Positions 30,101 to 37,151 of a stretch of 37,151 nt of DNA are shown here, one piece after another. The notes under the pieces are model-generated. The model saw only the letters and a program-made list of their open reading frames with translations, was not told where the DNA came from and made no database searches. The stretch's first letter is position 1, and each line of letters begins with the position of its first letter. Source of the DNA: an uncultured Lachnospiraceae bacterium (lineage in GTDB: Bacteria; Bacillota; Clostridia; Lachnospirales; Lachnospiraceae); NCBI GenBank assembly GCA_947174185.1, contig CAMWHY010000013.1, positions 1 to 37,151 on the forward strand, written 5' to 3'. The position numbers and the translations under genes were made by a program.

Positions 30101-30849
30101 TTATTGAGGATACAGGTAAAATTGATGCGGATGGGAATGTCATTTATGGGTTAAGCCACATCTATCAATCCAATCCGGATCAACTGACCACGTTAGAAAT
30201 CTGCTCCATCCTTTCCAGGGTGGCAATACAGTGCAGTCTGGTGAAGGATTTTGCCCCGAGGTCGGTGACATTCTTAAATGATTATATGGGCAATACGAAA
30301 CATAGGTATTTCTATTATGCTGCGTCTATGTTTGTTGATGGACAAAATAACGAGGGTGTAAAAGATAACTTATATGGTCTCATTAAAGAGGCAACAAAGT
30401 ATATCCGGGAGGGTGAGACAATATATGTTACAATGAGACCGGATAAACCACTTAGTGGGATCTCAATACCATACTATAATCTGGATTGGTTCGCCGCTGT
30501 ACATGAAGCGGATGGCGGCGCAGTTGCGGAAATCAGTTATGATGGGGATGTCTATACCATGAATCTGAAATATTATGTTGTGGATTATTATGACTGGGAT
30601 GAAGCGCAGGACGGATATTTGGGAATCATCAGCGATCAGGAGATGTATCATCTCTGCCGGACGGGTGCATGCAGGTTCTATGAGAACTGGGGCATCTATG
30701 AAACTAGTATATCATGGACAAAGGAAACGGATATCAATGATGTAATATTTGCTATAGATCGGCAGTTATCTATTGACGCGTGGGAAAAGTCTATTGAGGA
30801 GAATTTAATTATAACAGCCGGATTGGAGATTGCACATTGGAGCGAATAA
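27169..30849 (+). CDS. Large secreted multidomain protein: signal peptide, two CBM-like beta domains, Ca-binding DxDxDG (thrombospondin type 3-like) repeats, VWA-like domain, second DxDxDG pair, novel C-terminal domain
   Basis: MKRRRRILGMILTIILCISSIFS signal; ITNTSDSVIHNWGL/IENISNTDIEDWIL repeats; nine DxDxDG-type motifs; YDIIAAIDYTVS...ILHAGN VWA-like. Start 27169 after aaaagggga; the ORF track begins at 27121. Confidence 0.85.
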   Translation: MKRRRRILGMILTIILCISSIFSNTCILYAYSDVSETYDEQIVPEGSIYEADGYCIETVITDDWAHAYNIRIIITNTSDSVIHNWGLLCTTEDKIMNLYNAKEMEYEGEDHFFKNLGWNQDIPVGESVSFGYTAEYGEMPFVPTEFKLVSIPNEVTAERYRVSYHVFQEWDTGAQAEILIENISNTDIEDWILEFDTELEITHIWNAQIDSHEGQHYIIRNMEDSQNIRAGETKVIGLLIEHSELAGELGNITMKEVTHDGLDISDSDMSHEEAGWIEVDCSDFERLSEDREIYWLDATKTALNGTLSNSEQAVSMNYIITDITDTVLFQGEIITASEWNIQNIGFVVGANHICIEAGYDDGSIARRELTIINYCEENMAAAGVNLGDSDGDGICDYYETVLGLDPYGVDSDGDSIADMDEIIYTGTDPCNSDTDGDGIRDDMEDEDGDGLTVSEELAIGTSPHSEDSDGDGFNDKEEITFYGTDPCNPDTDGDGLRDGLEPVLGFDPCNPDTDGDGMIDSEELVLQKAHQEIVTEGSIVTDVSVDMLCAGDINEQVSIYDTYGVDKLSSDVAGLIGVPVEIISFTDFDSAIITFTYDVADLGTIPEENLCMMWYDEENKTYQILEDSVVDTVNHTVSYTTTHFSTYLLVDKQIWYDTWRQNIDYSTYVIDNEDTIIHYDIIAAIDYTVSAEELEKERALVQNLIDGMLPGDRIKIVFYTNDNAFYTNNWYTSASSASYILSNLESIYRRQYGTNLNATAAYNGNVSYALLAMSIAGNNRPSASNQKMGFILHAGNVYHADSVSMQTSIIHEMDKLSNVQINAVTVGGGENSFLQEEIENRGGQIFILTSTEELAELLQDFFDVEHEGYEVKEFDYTDTDGDGLYDTYEINGMRVQNGKIVYTDPYHSDSDGDGISDFDEMGGVPGEWIAWTGNHECSAVINRMVSDPNHSRSLDDRYMLVDNFDYLPYNEELYNRIFIEDTGKIDADGNVIYGLSHIYQSNPDQLTTLEICSILSRVAIQCSLVKDFAPRSVTFLNDYMGNTKHRYFYYAASMFVDGQNNEGVKDNLYGLIKEATKYIREGETIYVTMRPDKPLSGISIPYYNLDWFAAVHEADGGAVAEISYDGDVYTMNLKYYVVDYYDWDEAQDGYLGIISDQEMYHLCRTGACRFYENWGIYETSISWTKETDINDVIFAIDRQLSIDAWEKSIEENLIITAGLEIAHWSE
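28330..28740 (+). repeat. First cluster of DxDxDG calcium-binding repeats (seven motifs)
   Basis: DSDGDGI, DSDGDSI, DTDGDGI, DEDGDGL, DSDGDGF, DTDGDGL, DTDGDGM in the translated frame. Confidence 0.85.
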
Positions 30850-31325
30850 AGAAAAAATATACTTTAATAGGAATAAGTATTTTGATTCTTTTGTCTATTC
30901 TATACATATTGAATGGATTCTATTGGCGTGCAAAATGTAATCAGACAATGGAGCTGTTCGGGTCGGCAATGATCAACCGAGATATTGATCTTCTGGACGC
31001 ATTAATGGATCAGGAATGTGAAATGTTTACCACGGAAGGAAAGGTAAGACAATATCAATATCAGAGGGACGTGATTGCGGAGATCTGGGGAACAAAAGAA
31101 TATACCGTTACCCTCTATCATTATGATTATATTGAAAGTCCATATGTTTTCTGGAATCTTCGTTTAGGTTCCAGTATTTTGGGGGTATGTGAACTAAGGA
31201 TTGTTGATGCTGGTGGGAAAGAATATCAATTGGTGGTTACTGTATCGATAAGAAGAAATGAAGATGGAAGAATTTTGCATTCTACTGCATATCTAGATCA
31301 AAATCCCACCCGCTGGGGCTTATAA
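30837..31325 (+). CDS. Single-TM anchored small protein, tandem copy 1 (TTG start, overlaps upstream gene)
   Basis: LERIKKKYTLIGISILILLSILYILNGFYWRAKCNQTMELFGSAM...; paralogous to the next ORF. Confidence 0.75.
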   Translation: MERIKKKYTLIGISILILLSILYILNGFYWRAKCNQTMELFGSAMINRDIDLLDALMDQECEMFTTEGKVRQYQYQRDVIAEIWGTKEYTVTLYHYDYIESPYVFWNLRLGSSILGVCELRIVDAGGKEYQLVVTVSIRRNEDGRILHSTAYLDQNPTRWGL

Positions 31326-31384
31326 GGATGCAATGCTTCGTCTGATATGGGAAGATGCATTAATGCCGGAAGGAAAATCAAACA

Positions 31385-31876
31385 TTGGAGCGAATAAAGA
31401 AAAAATATACTTTAATAGGAATAAGTATTTTGATTCTTTTGTCTATTCTATACATATTGAATGGATTCTATTGGCGTGCAAAATGTAATCAGACAATGGA
31501 ACTGTTTGGGTCAGCATTGATCAACCGGGATCTTGATCTTTTGGATACATTATTTGATCAGGAATGCGAAATGATTCCTATAGAAGGAAGGGAAAGACAA
31601 TATCAATATCAGAGGGACGTGATTGCGGAGATCTGGGAAACAAAAGAATATACCGTTACCCTCTATCATTATGATTATATTGAAAGGCCTTATGCTTTCT
31701 GGAATCTTCGTTTAGGTTCCAGTATTTTAGGGGTATGTGAACTAAGGATTATTGATATCACTGGAAAGGAATATCGGTTGCTTATTACTATGATAATATA
31801 TAGAAATGAGGGGGGGGGAAGGATTGTGCATTCTAATGCGTCTCTAAATCGCAATCCCACCCGCTGGGGCTTATAA
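31385..31876 (+). CDS. Single-TM anchored small protein, tandem copy 2 (TTG start)
   Basis: Identical first ~39 aa to copy 1, homologous throughout; contains a G9 tract. Confidence 0.75.
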   Translation: MERIKKKYTLIGISILILLSILYILNGFYWRAKCNQTMELFGSALINRDLDLLDTLFDQECEMIPIEGRERQYQYQRDVIAEIWETKEYTVTLYHYDYIERPYAFWNLRLGSSILGVCELRIIDITGKEYRLLITMIIYRNEGGGRIVHSNASLNRNPTRWGL

Positions 31877-31923
31877 GGATGAAATTTTCATCTGGGATAG
31901 AAAGTGGTTTTTATGATATGGAA

Positions 31924-31979
31924 CAAAAAAGCAAATATGGAAGCAGATATCCATCTGCTTCCATATTTGCTTTTTATTT
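31924..31979. terminator. Bidirectional terminator between convergent genes
   Basis: AAAAAGCAAATATGGAAGCAGAT atcc ATCTGCTTCCATATTTGCTTTTT near-perfect long hairpin with A/T tails. Confidence 0.85.
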
Positions 31980-32006
31980 ACCTCTTTAAGTTCAGAAAGA
32001 ATCTGA

Positions 32007-32192
32007 TTAAGCTCTTTCTACCTTACCTGACTTTAAGCATGTCGTACATACATGAAGTCTTTTCGGTGTTCCGTTAACAGTACATTTTACATTCTTAACA
32101 TTAGAGTTCCAGATTCTGTTAGATCTTCTATGAGAATGGCTGACATTGTTACCGAAATGAGCACCCTTGCCGCAAATATCACATTTTGCCAT
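32007..32192 (-). CDS. rpmB: 50S ribosomal protein L28
   Basis: MAKCDICGKGAHFGNNVSHSHRRSNRIWNSNVK...VCTTCLKSGKV; RBS aaggaggtg on the minus strand. Confidence 0.96.
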   Translation of the reverse strand: MAKCDICGKGAHFGNNVSHSHRRSNRIWNSNVKNVKCTVNGTPKRLHVCTTCLKSGKVERA

Positions 32193-32260
32193 GTTGACAC
32201 CTCCTTGAAAATAATGATCCTTACTATAAGTGATTTGATAAATCTGATCACAACATTCGT

Positions 32261-32289
32261 ATTTTAACAGATAAAAGTAAGGATTGCAA
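32261..32289 (-). promoter_or_regulatory. Predicted rpmB promoter
   Basis: Minus strand TTGCAA - 17 nt - TAAAAT. Confidence 0.55.
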
Positions 32290-32349
32290 GTGATTTAAAA
32301 GAAATTTTCTGGTATTTATAATCTTTTGCAATTTTATGTTTCATTTTTT

Positions 32350-32378
32350 TTGAAAATCGGTTATACTTTTAATAATAT
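32350..32378 (+). promoter_or_regulatory. Predicted promoter for the yloU-yloV unit
   Basis: TTGAAA - 17 nt - TAATAT. Confidence 0.55.
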
Positions 32379-32406
32379 TGATTATGCAGGGGCAAGGAGG
32401 ATATCT

Positions 32407-32763
32407 ATGAAGGGTTCAATGGATACTCATTTAGGAAGCATACAGATTGATAACGAAGTCATAGCACAGCATGCCGGCATGATTGCAACGGAGTGTTTCG
32501 GCATTGTGGGCATGGCGTCTGTTAATGTGAAAGAAGGGCTCGTTCGGATCTTAAAACAGGATAGTGTCAATCATGGCATCATTGTCAGCGCCAATCATAA
32601 TAAACTGTCTTTAGAATTTCATGTGATTGTTGCATATGGAGTCAGCATTCTGGCGGTTACGGATAATCTGATCAGCAATGTGAAGTATAAGATCGAGGAA
32701 TTTACCGGTCTTGAGGTAGAAAAGATCAACGTATACATTGAAGGCGTACGCGTCATTGATTAA
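32407..32763 (+). CDS. Asp23/Gls24 family envelope stress protein (YloU-like)
   Basis: GSIQIDNEVIAQHAGMIATECFGIVGMASV; start 32407 after caaggagg; classic rpmB/yloU/yloV/recG synteny. Confidence 0.92.
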   Translation: MKGSMDTHLGSIQIDNEVIAQHAGMIATECFGIVGMASVNVKEGLVRILKQDSVNHGIIVSANHNKLSLEFHVIVAYGVSILAVTDNLISNVKYKIEEFTGLEVEKINVYIEGVRVID

Positions 32764-32778
32764 GGAGGAGTTAAAACA

Positions 32779-34494
32779 GTGGCAGTGAAGACTATAGATG
32801 CAAAGATTTTGGCAAAGATGTTCTTATCGGGCGCAAAGGGTCTGGAGGCTAAGAAAGAATATATTAATGAATTAAATGTATTTCCGGTTCCCGATGGTGA
32901 TACCGGTACAAATATGACATTAACGATCATGTCCGCTGCAAAGGATGTGTATGCACTGGATGATCCGGATATGCAGACGCTCTGCAAATGTATTTCCGGA
33001 GGATCTCTTCGTGGTGCAAGAGGTAATTCCGGTGTTATTTTAAGTCAGCTTCTTCGCGGATTTACAAAAGTGATCAAGGAACATAACGAATTAAATACGG
33101 CAGTTATTACCGCCGGTCTTGATAAGGCTGTTGAGACGGCTTATAAGGCTGTTATGAAGCCTAAGGAAGGAACGATCCTGACTGTGGCAAAAGGCGTTGC
33201 AGAGAAGGCAAACGAACTGTTTGAAGCAGGAGAAACGGATCTGGTTGTATTCGGACAGGGGATTCTGGATCATGCCAATGAAGTGTTACAGCAGACGCCG
33301 GAACTGCTTCCGGTGCTGAAGGAGGCAGGCGTTGTGGATTCCGGCGGACAGGGACTGGTAGAAGTGCTGCAGGGAGCCTATGATGCATTATGTGGGAAAG
33401 AGATCGATTTTACAATGGACGCTGCGACCTCGGAAGCAGCCGGTGAAACCAGAAAGCTGAATACGTCGTCCCAGAGCCTGCAGGCACAAGCTGAGATGGA
33501 AATCAAGTATGGCTATTGTACGGAATTTATCATATTGCTGCAGAAGTCTTTTAATGTCAAGACGGAGCAGGACTTTAAGGGGTATCTGGAAAGCATCGGT
33601 GATTCCATTGTTTTGGTGTCGGATGGCGAGGTTGTTAAAGTGCATGTACACACGAATGATCCCGGACTTGCGATCCAGCGTGCTTTAAAATATGGTGCAC
33701 TTTCCAATATGAAGATCGACAATATGCGCTTGGAGCATCAGGAGAAACTGGTTAAGATGTCAGAACAGAAACCGGAAACGCAGGATTCGGATTCTTTGAA
33801 TGTAGCGCTGGTTCAGGAGCAGCCTACGGAAAAGAAAGCGGTTGGATTTGTTACGGTATCCGTAGGCGCTGGCATCGGCGAAATCTTTAAAAATCTTGGT
33901 GTTGACTGCCTGATTGAAGGCGGGCAGACCATGAATCCCAGCACGGAGGATATGCTGAAGGCAATTGAAATGATCAATGCTGAAACCATCTTTATCTTCC
34001 CGAACAATAAAAATATTATTCTTGCGGCGAATCAGGCAAGAGATCTGACAGAGGATAAGAAAATTATTGTGGTTCCCACAAAGAATGTACCCCAGGGAAT
34101 TTCTGCGTTGATCAGCTTTGTGCCGGATATTAGCCCGGAGGAGAATCTGGAGACTATGATGGCGGAAGCGGAGAAGGTAAAGACGGGACAGATCACTTAT
34201 GCAGTACGGGATACGGTAATTGAAGGCACTGAGATCCATCAGGATGATTATATGGGCATCGGAGACGCTGGTATCTTATCCAACGGCAGGGATATTGATG
34301 AAGTCATGCTGAATATGTTGGAGAAGATGATCACAGAGGAAACAGAGCTGGTTAGTATCTATTATGGTTCTGACGTCAAGGAAGAGGAAGCGCAGGCGCT
34401 TTTGGAGAAGATCCAAGAGAAATATGATAGTGTAGACGTGGAGTTCCAGAATGGCGGTCAACCGGTGTACTATTATATTGTATCTGCTGAATAA
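32779..34494 (+). CDS. DAK2 domain-containing protein, YloV/FakA-like (fatty acid kinase-type)
   Basis: NVFPVPDGDTGTNMTLTIMSAA, SLRGARGNSGVILSQLLRGF, VDSGGQGLVEVLQGAYDAL. Confidence 0.92.
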   Translation: MAVKTIDAKILAKMFLSGAKGLEAKKEYINELNVFPVPDGDTGTNMTLTIMSAAKDVYALDDPDMQTLCKCISGGSLRGARGNSGVILSQLLRGFTKVIKEHNELNTAVITAGLDKAVETAYKAVMKPKEGTILTVAKGVAEKANELFEAGETDLVVFGQGILDHANEVLQQTPELLPVLKEAGVVDSGGQGLVEVLQGAYDALCGKEIDFTMDAATSEAAGETRKLNTSSQSLQAQAEMEIKYGYCTEFIILLQKSFNVKTEQDFKGYLESIGDSIVLVSDGEVVKVHVHTNDPGLAIQRALKYGALSNMKIDNMRLEHQEKLVKMSEQKPETQDSDSLNVALVQEQPTEKKAVGFVTVSVGAGIGEIFKNLGVDCLIEGGQTMNPSTEDMLKAIEMINAETIFIFPNNKNIILAANQARDLTEDKKIIVVPTKNVPQGISALISFVPDISPEENLETMMAEAEKVKTGQITYAVRDTVIEGTEIHQDDYMGIGDAGILSNGRDIDEVMLNMLEKMITEETELVSIYYGSDVKEEEAQALLEKIQEKYDSVDVEFQNGGQPVYYYIVSAE

Positions 34495-34575
34495 TATCTT
34501 TCGTATGTTTATGAATCTATAAAAAATGCATTTTTTCCGGCAGGATGAAATTTGGACGGATGTTTAGAAAACTAC

Positions 34576-34610
34576 ATAAGAGTACGTCGGAGGGCGTGCT
34601 CTTATTTATT
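34576..34610 (+). terminator. Terminator after yloV
   Basis: ATAAGAGTACG tcggaggg CGTGCTCTTAT TTATT. Confidence 0.7.
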
Positions 34611-34674
34611 GTATTTGTGATATTATGATAGGATTCGAGTGTCAAAAGGGGTCTTTTAAATTTTGAGGCGGCAG

Positions 34675-34902
34675 GCTGCGCAAATCATCATCTGTGCCTA
34701 TGCCGCTGTACGGAAATAAGAAATTCTAAACATTCCTAATTGAAGTTGTGGAAGACGGACGCAAACGGGGCAAATTCGCCATCCATGGCTCAGTTGCCCC
34801 TTTTCGGAACATCGTGTTCCGAAATTGCTGGGATTGGATAGGAATGTTAAGAATTTCTAATTTCCTTCCAATGCATAGGCACAGATGATGATTTTTGCAG
34901 CA
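34675..34902. repeat. Large inverted-repeat element with Y-shaped (three-way) folding potential; structured RNA or MITE/REP-like
   Basis: Outer arms CTGCGCAAATCATCATCTGTGCCTATGC / GCATAGGCACAGATGATGATTTTTGCAG; second arms 34712-34738 / 34839-34865 (25 of 27 complementary); apical hairpins GGGGCAA..TTGCCCC (34767-34800) and TTTCGGAAC..GTTCCGAAA (34802-34824). Confidence 0.85.
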
Positions 34903-35007
34903 TTGACAAATTCATAAGCAGGTGCTGGGAAGCCTGCTGGCAGTGCCGCTACGTGCGTCGCGCAGGGCGATAATGTATATAATGCATCGGGGAGGATTGG
35001 CTACGCT

Positions 35008-37065
35008 ATGGAGCTGCAGTCGGAAATTACAGATATCAAGGGAATCGGCGAACATACGGCGGGATTATTTGCGCGGCTTGACGTCAGGACGGTCAATGAT
35101 CTGTTGCATTATTTTCCGAAAAATTATGTGCTGTTTCCGCATAAAAAAGCGATTGCAGAATTGAAAGACAGGGAAAGCTGCGTGATTGCCGGCTATATCA
35201 TCGGTACGCCGCGGATGTTCCGTAAGGGAAGTAAGACGGTTCTTTCTTTTCAGGTAACGGACCGCACCGGGGAGGTTACGCTGACTTATTTTAATATGCC
35301 GTATCTGAAAAAACAGATCATAGCAGGAAAGCAGGTGCTGGTACATGGCATCTGCAGGATCGGGGAGTATGGACGGAAACGTTTGGAACAGCCCAAAATG
35401 CTGAAAGCGGAAGAATATGAGGAATGGAAGGATACACTGCAGCCTGTCTATGGGCTGACAGAGGGACTGACGAATAAGAAGATCAGTAAGGCGGTATCAG
35501 CAGTGCTTTCCTGTATTGAAAAGATACAGGAATATCTGCCAGCGGATGTTGTCAGGGAGGAAGGACTCAGCAGTATAGAAAAGGCGGTCCGGCAGATGCA
35601 TTTTCCGGAAACTATGGAAAGTGTCTATGAGGCGAGAAAGCGGCTGGCCTTTGATGAATTCTTCTTATTCCAGATGAGGGTCCGTGAGCTTAGAAAAAAT
35701 AAGCAAAAGCACGTAACCGGCAACAAGATGGAGGATGACGGGAGCTGTGATGCACTGGAAGCAAAACTTCCCTTTGCCCTGACTGATGGACAGAAACAGG
35801 CGGTGGAGGAGATCAGAAAGGATCTGTGTTCCGGTTATCAGATGAACCGTCTGATACAGGGGGATGTGGGCTGCGGAAAAACCATCGTTGCTTGGATGGC
35901 GGTACTGATGACAGTGTCCAACGGATATCAGGCGGCAATGATGGCGCCGACGGAAGTGCTGGCTGCCCAGCATTATCAGGATATCTTACATATGACAGAG
36001 AAATATGATCTTCCCATCAGACCGGTTCTTCTTACGGGATCAATGACTGCTAGAGAAAAAAAACTGGTCAAAGAGGGAATCGCAGCGGGGGAGTATGATT
36101 TGGTACTTGGTACACATGCGTTGATTCAGGATACGGTGGTGTATCATAATCTTGCGCTTGTGATCACGGATGAACAGCATCGTTTTGGTGTCAGACAGAG
36201 AAGTACGCTGATGGGGAAGGGAATGGAGGTGCACGTGCTTGTCATGAGTGCAACGCCCATACCAAGAACCCTGGGGCTGGTGTTATATGGAGATCTGGAC
36301 GTTTCAGTGATCAAGGAACTTCCGGCGCAGAGGCTTCCGATCAAGAACGCCGTCGTGGATACTAGCTACCGTGAGAAAGCTTATGCATTTATTTTAAAAC
36401 AGATTGCAGAGGGAAGACAGGCGTATATCATCTGTCCTATGGTAGAAGAAGGACAGATGGAGGATCTTGTCAATGTCACAGATTATTCCGAAGAGTTAAA
36501 AGAACGGTTTGCCGGCGCGGCGCGGGTTGCCATGTTGCATGGGAAGATGAAGCCCAAAGAGAAGGATGCCGTTATGACGGCATTTAAGGAGCATCAGACG
36601 GATCTTCTGATTTCCACTACCGTGGTGGAAGTTGGTGTGAATGTGCCGAATGCTACCGTGATTATGGTGGAAAATGCAGAACGGTTCGGATTGTCTCAGC
36701 TTCATCAGCTCAGGGGGCGGGTCGGCAGAGGAGATCAGCAGTCGTACTGTATGTATGTGGTTGGTAATGACAGTAAGAAAGCCAAGGAACGTCTGGCGAT
36801 TCTGGCAAAGACCAATGACGGTTTTCAGATTGCGGAGGAAGATCTGAAGCAGAGGGGACCGGGAGATTTCTTTGGGCTGCGTCAGGCTGGTATTCTGCAG
36901 TTTCAGGTGGCGGATATCTTTACCGACGCTGTGATCCTGAAGCGTTCCAAGGAAGTGCTTGAACGGATCGAACGGGAGAATGCGGAGGAATTTGAAAGGC
37001 TGTATGAGATATTTAGGAAACAGGAAGAGATGAGCTTTATTGATCTGCATGCGGTGTGTTTATAA
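35008..37065 (+). CDS. recG: ATP-dependent DNA helicase RecG
   Basis: IKGIGEHTAGLFARL, RLIQGDVGCGKTIVAWMA, MAPTEVLAAQHYQ, ITDEQHRFGVRQR, LRGRVGRGDQQSYC. Confidence 0.96.
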   Translation: MELQSEITDIKGIGEHTAGLFARLDVRTVNDLLHYFPKNYVLFPHKKAIAELKDRESCVIAGYIIGTPRMFRKGSKTVLSFQVTDRTGEVTLTYFNMPYLKKQIIAGKQVLVHGICRIGEYGRKRLEQPKMLKAEEYEEWKDTLQPVYGLTEGLTNKKISKAVSAVLSCIEKIQEYLPADVVREEGLSSIEKAVRQMHFPETMESVYEARKRLAFDEFFLFQMRVRELRKNKQKHVTGNKMEDDGSCDALEAKLPFALTDGQKQAVEEIRKDLCSGYQMNRLIQGDVGCGKTIVAWMAVLMTVSNGYQAAMMAPTEVLAAQHYQDILHMTEKYDLPIRPVLLTGSMTAREKKLVKEGIAAGEYDLVLGTHALIQDTVVYHNLALVITDEQHRFGVRQRSTLMGKGMEVHVLVMSATPIPRTLGLVLYGDLDVSVIKELPAQRLPIKNAVVDTSYREKAYAFILKQIAEGRQAYIICPMVEEGQMEDLVNVTDYSEELKERFAGAARVAMLHGKMKPKEKDAVMTAFKEHQTDLLISTTVVEVGVNVPNATVIMVENAERFGLSQLHQLRGRVGRGDQQSYCMYVVGNDSKKAKERLAILAKTNDGFQIAEEDLKQRGPGDFFGLRQAGILQFQVADIFTDAVILKRSKEVLERIERENAEEFERLYEIFRKQEEMSFIDLHAVCL

Positions 37066-37151
37066 TAATAGTTTATATTTTTTTAATAGTTTTAGTATAA
37101 AAAATATTGAAATTATTTCTCAAATATGCAATACTATATTCTGTATAGAAC

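Larger units (their letters stand above)
30834..31887 (+). repeat. Tandem direct duplication, period 548 nt
   Basis: 30834-30952 is identical to 31382-31500; further identical blocks and a shared tail CCCACCCGCTGGGGCTTATAAGGATG. Confidence 0.93.

Noticed and set aside
34903-34983. recG promoter (TTGACA at 34903, TATAAT at 34978)
   Set aside because: The two boxes are ~70 nt apart and neither has a correctly spaced partner.
34922-35164. 80-aa + ORF upstream of and overlapping recG
   Set aside because: Overlaps the recG start out of frame; no RBS or recognisable product.

Overview
The window looks like Firmicutes/Clostridia chromosome, Lachnospiraceae-like by gene content and order. It is mostly core genes on the + strand. 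In order: 3' end of an HI0933/YhiN-type flavoprotein; cmk-ispH-rpsA; a CheR-type methyltransferase; an HD-domain protein; a PF06541-type membrane protein; a lipoprotein (-); ilvB-ilvN-ilvN2-ilvC; a 2-TM coiled-coil protein; leuC-leuD; a NusG-II protein; a Gx transporter; ruvA-ruvB; zapA; a U32 peptidase; a single-polypeptide SEDS(FtsW/RodA)+penicillin-binding transpeptidase fusion; a MshEN-like+CheX protein; a CheY-like regulator; NUDIX; a small ORF; DUF2953; GerW/YtfJ; a 45-aa membrane protein missed by the ORF track; a coiled-coil protein with a C-terminal J-domain-like HPD motif; a 1.2-kaa secreted Ca-binding-repeat/VWA protein followed by a tandem mosaic duplication of a TTG-started membrane-anchored protein; rpmB (-); yloU/Asp23; yloV/DAK2; recG. 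Main second-look items: (1) a ~228-nt Y-shaped inverted-repeat element between yloV and recG; (2) the effector-like secreted protein with two duplicated small membrane proteins, one carrying a G9 tract; (3) the SEDS-PBP fusion; (4) a recurrent AAGGCATG(GTT) initiation-region motif with mini-ORFs; (5) two ACT-type acetolactate synthase small subunits; (6) a CheX phosphatase fused to MshEN-like repeats. No tRNA, rRNA, CRISPR array, transposase or phage genes were recognised. All assignments are by eye; no database search was run.
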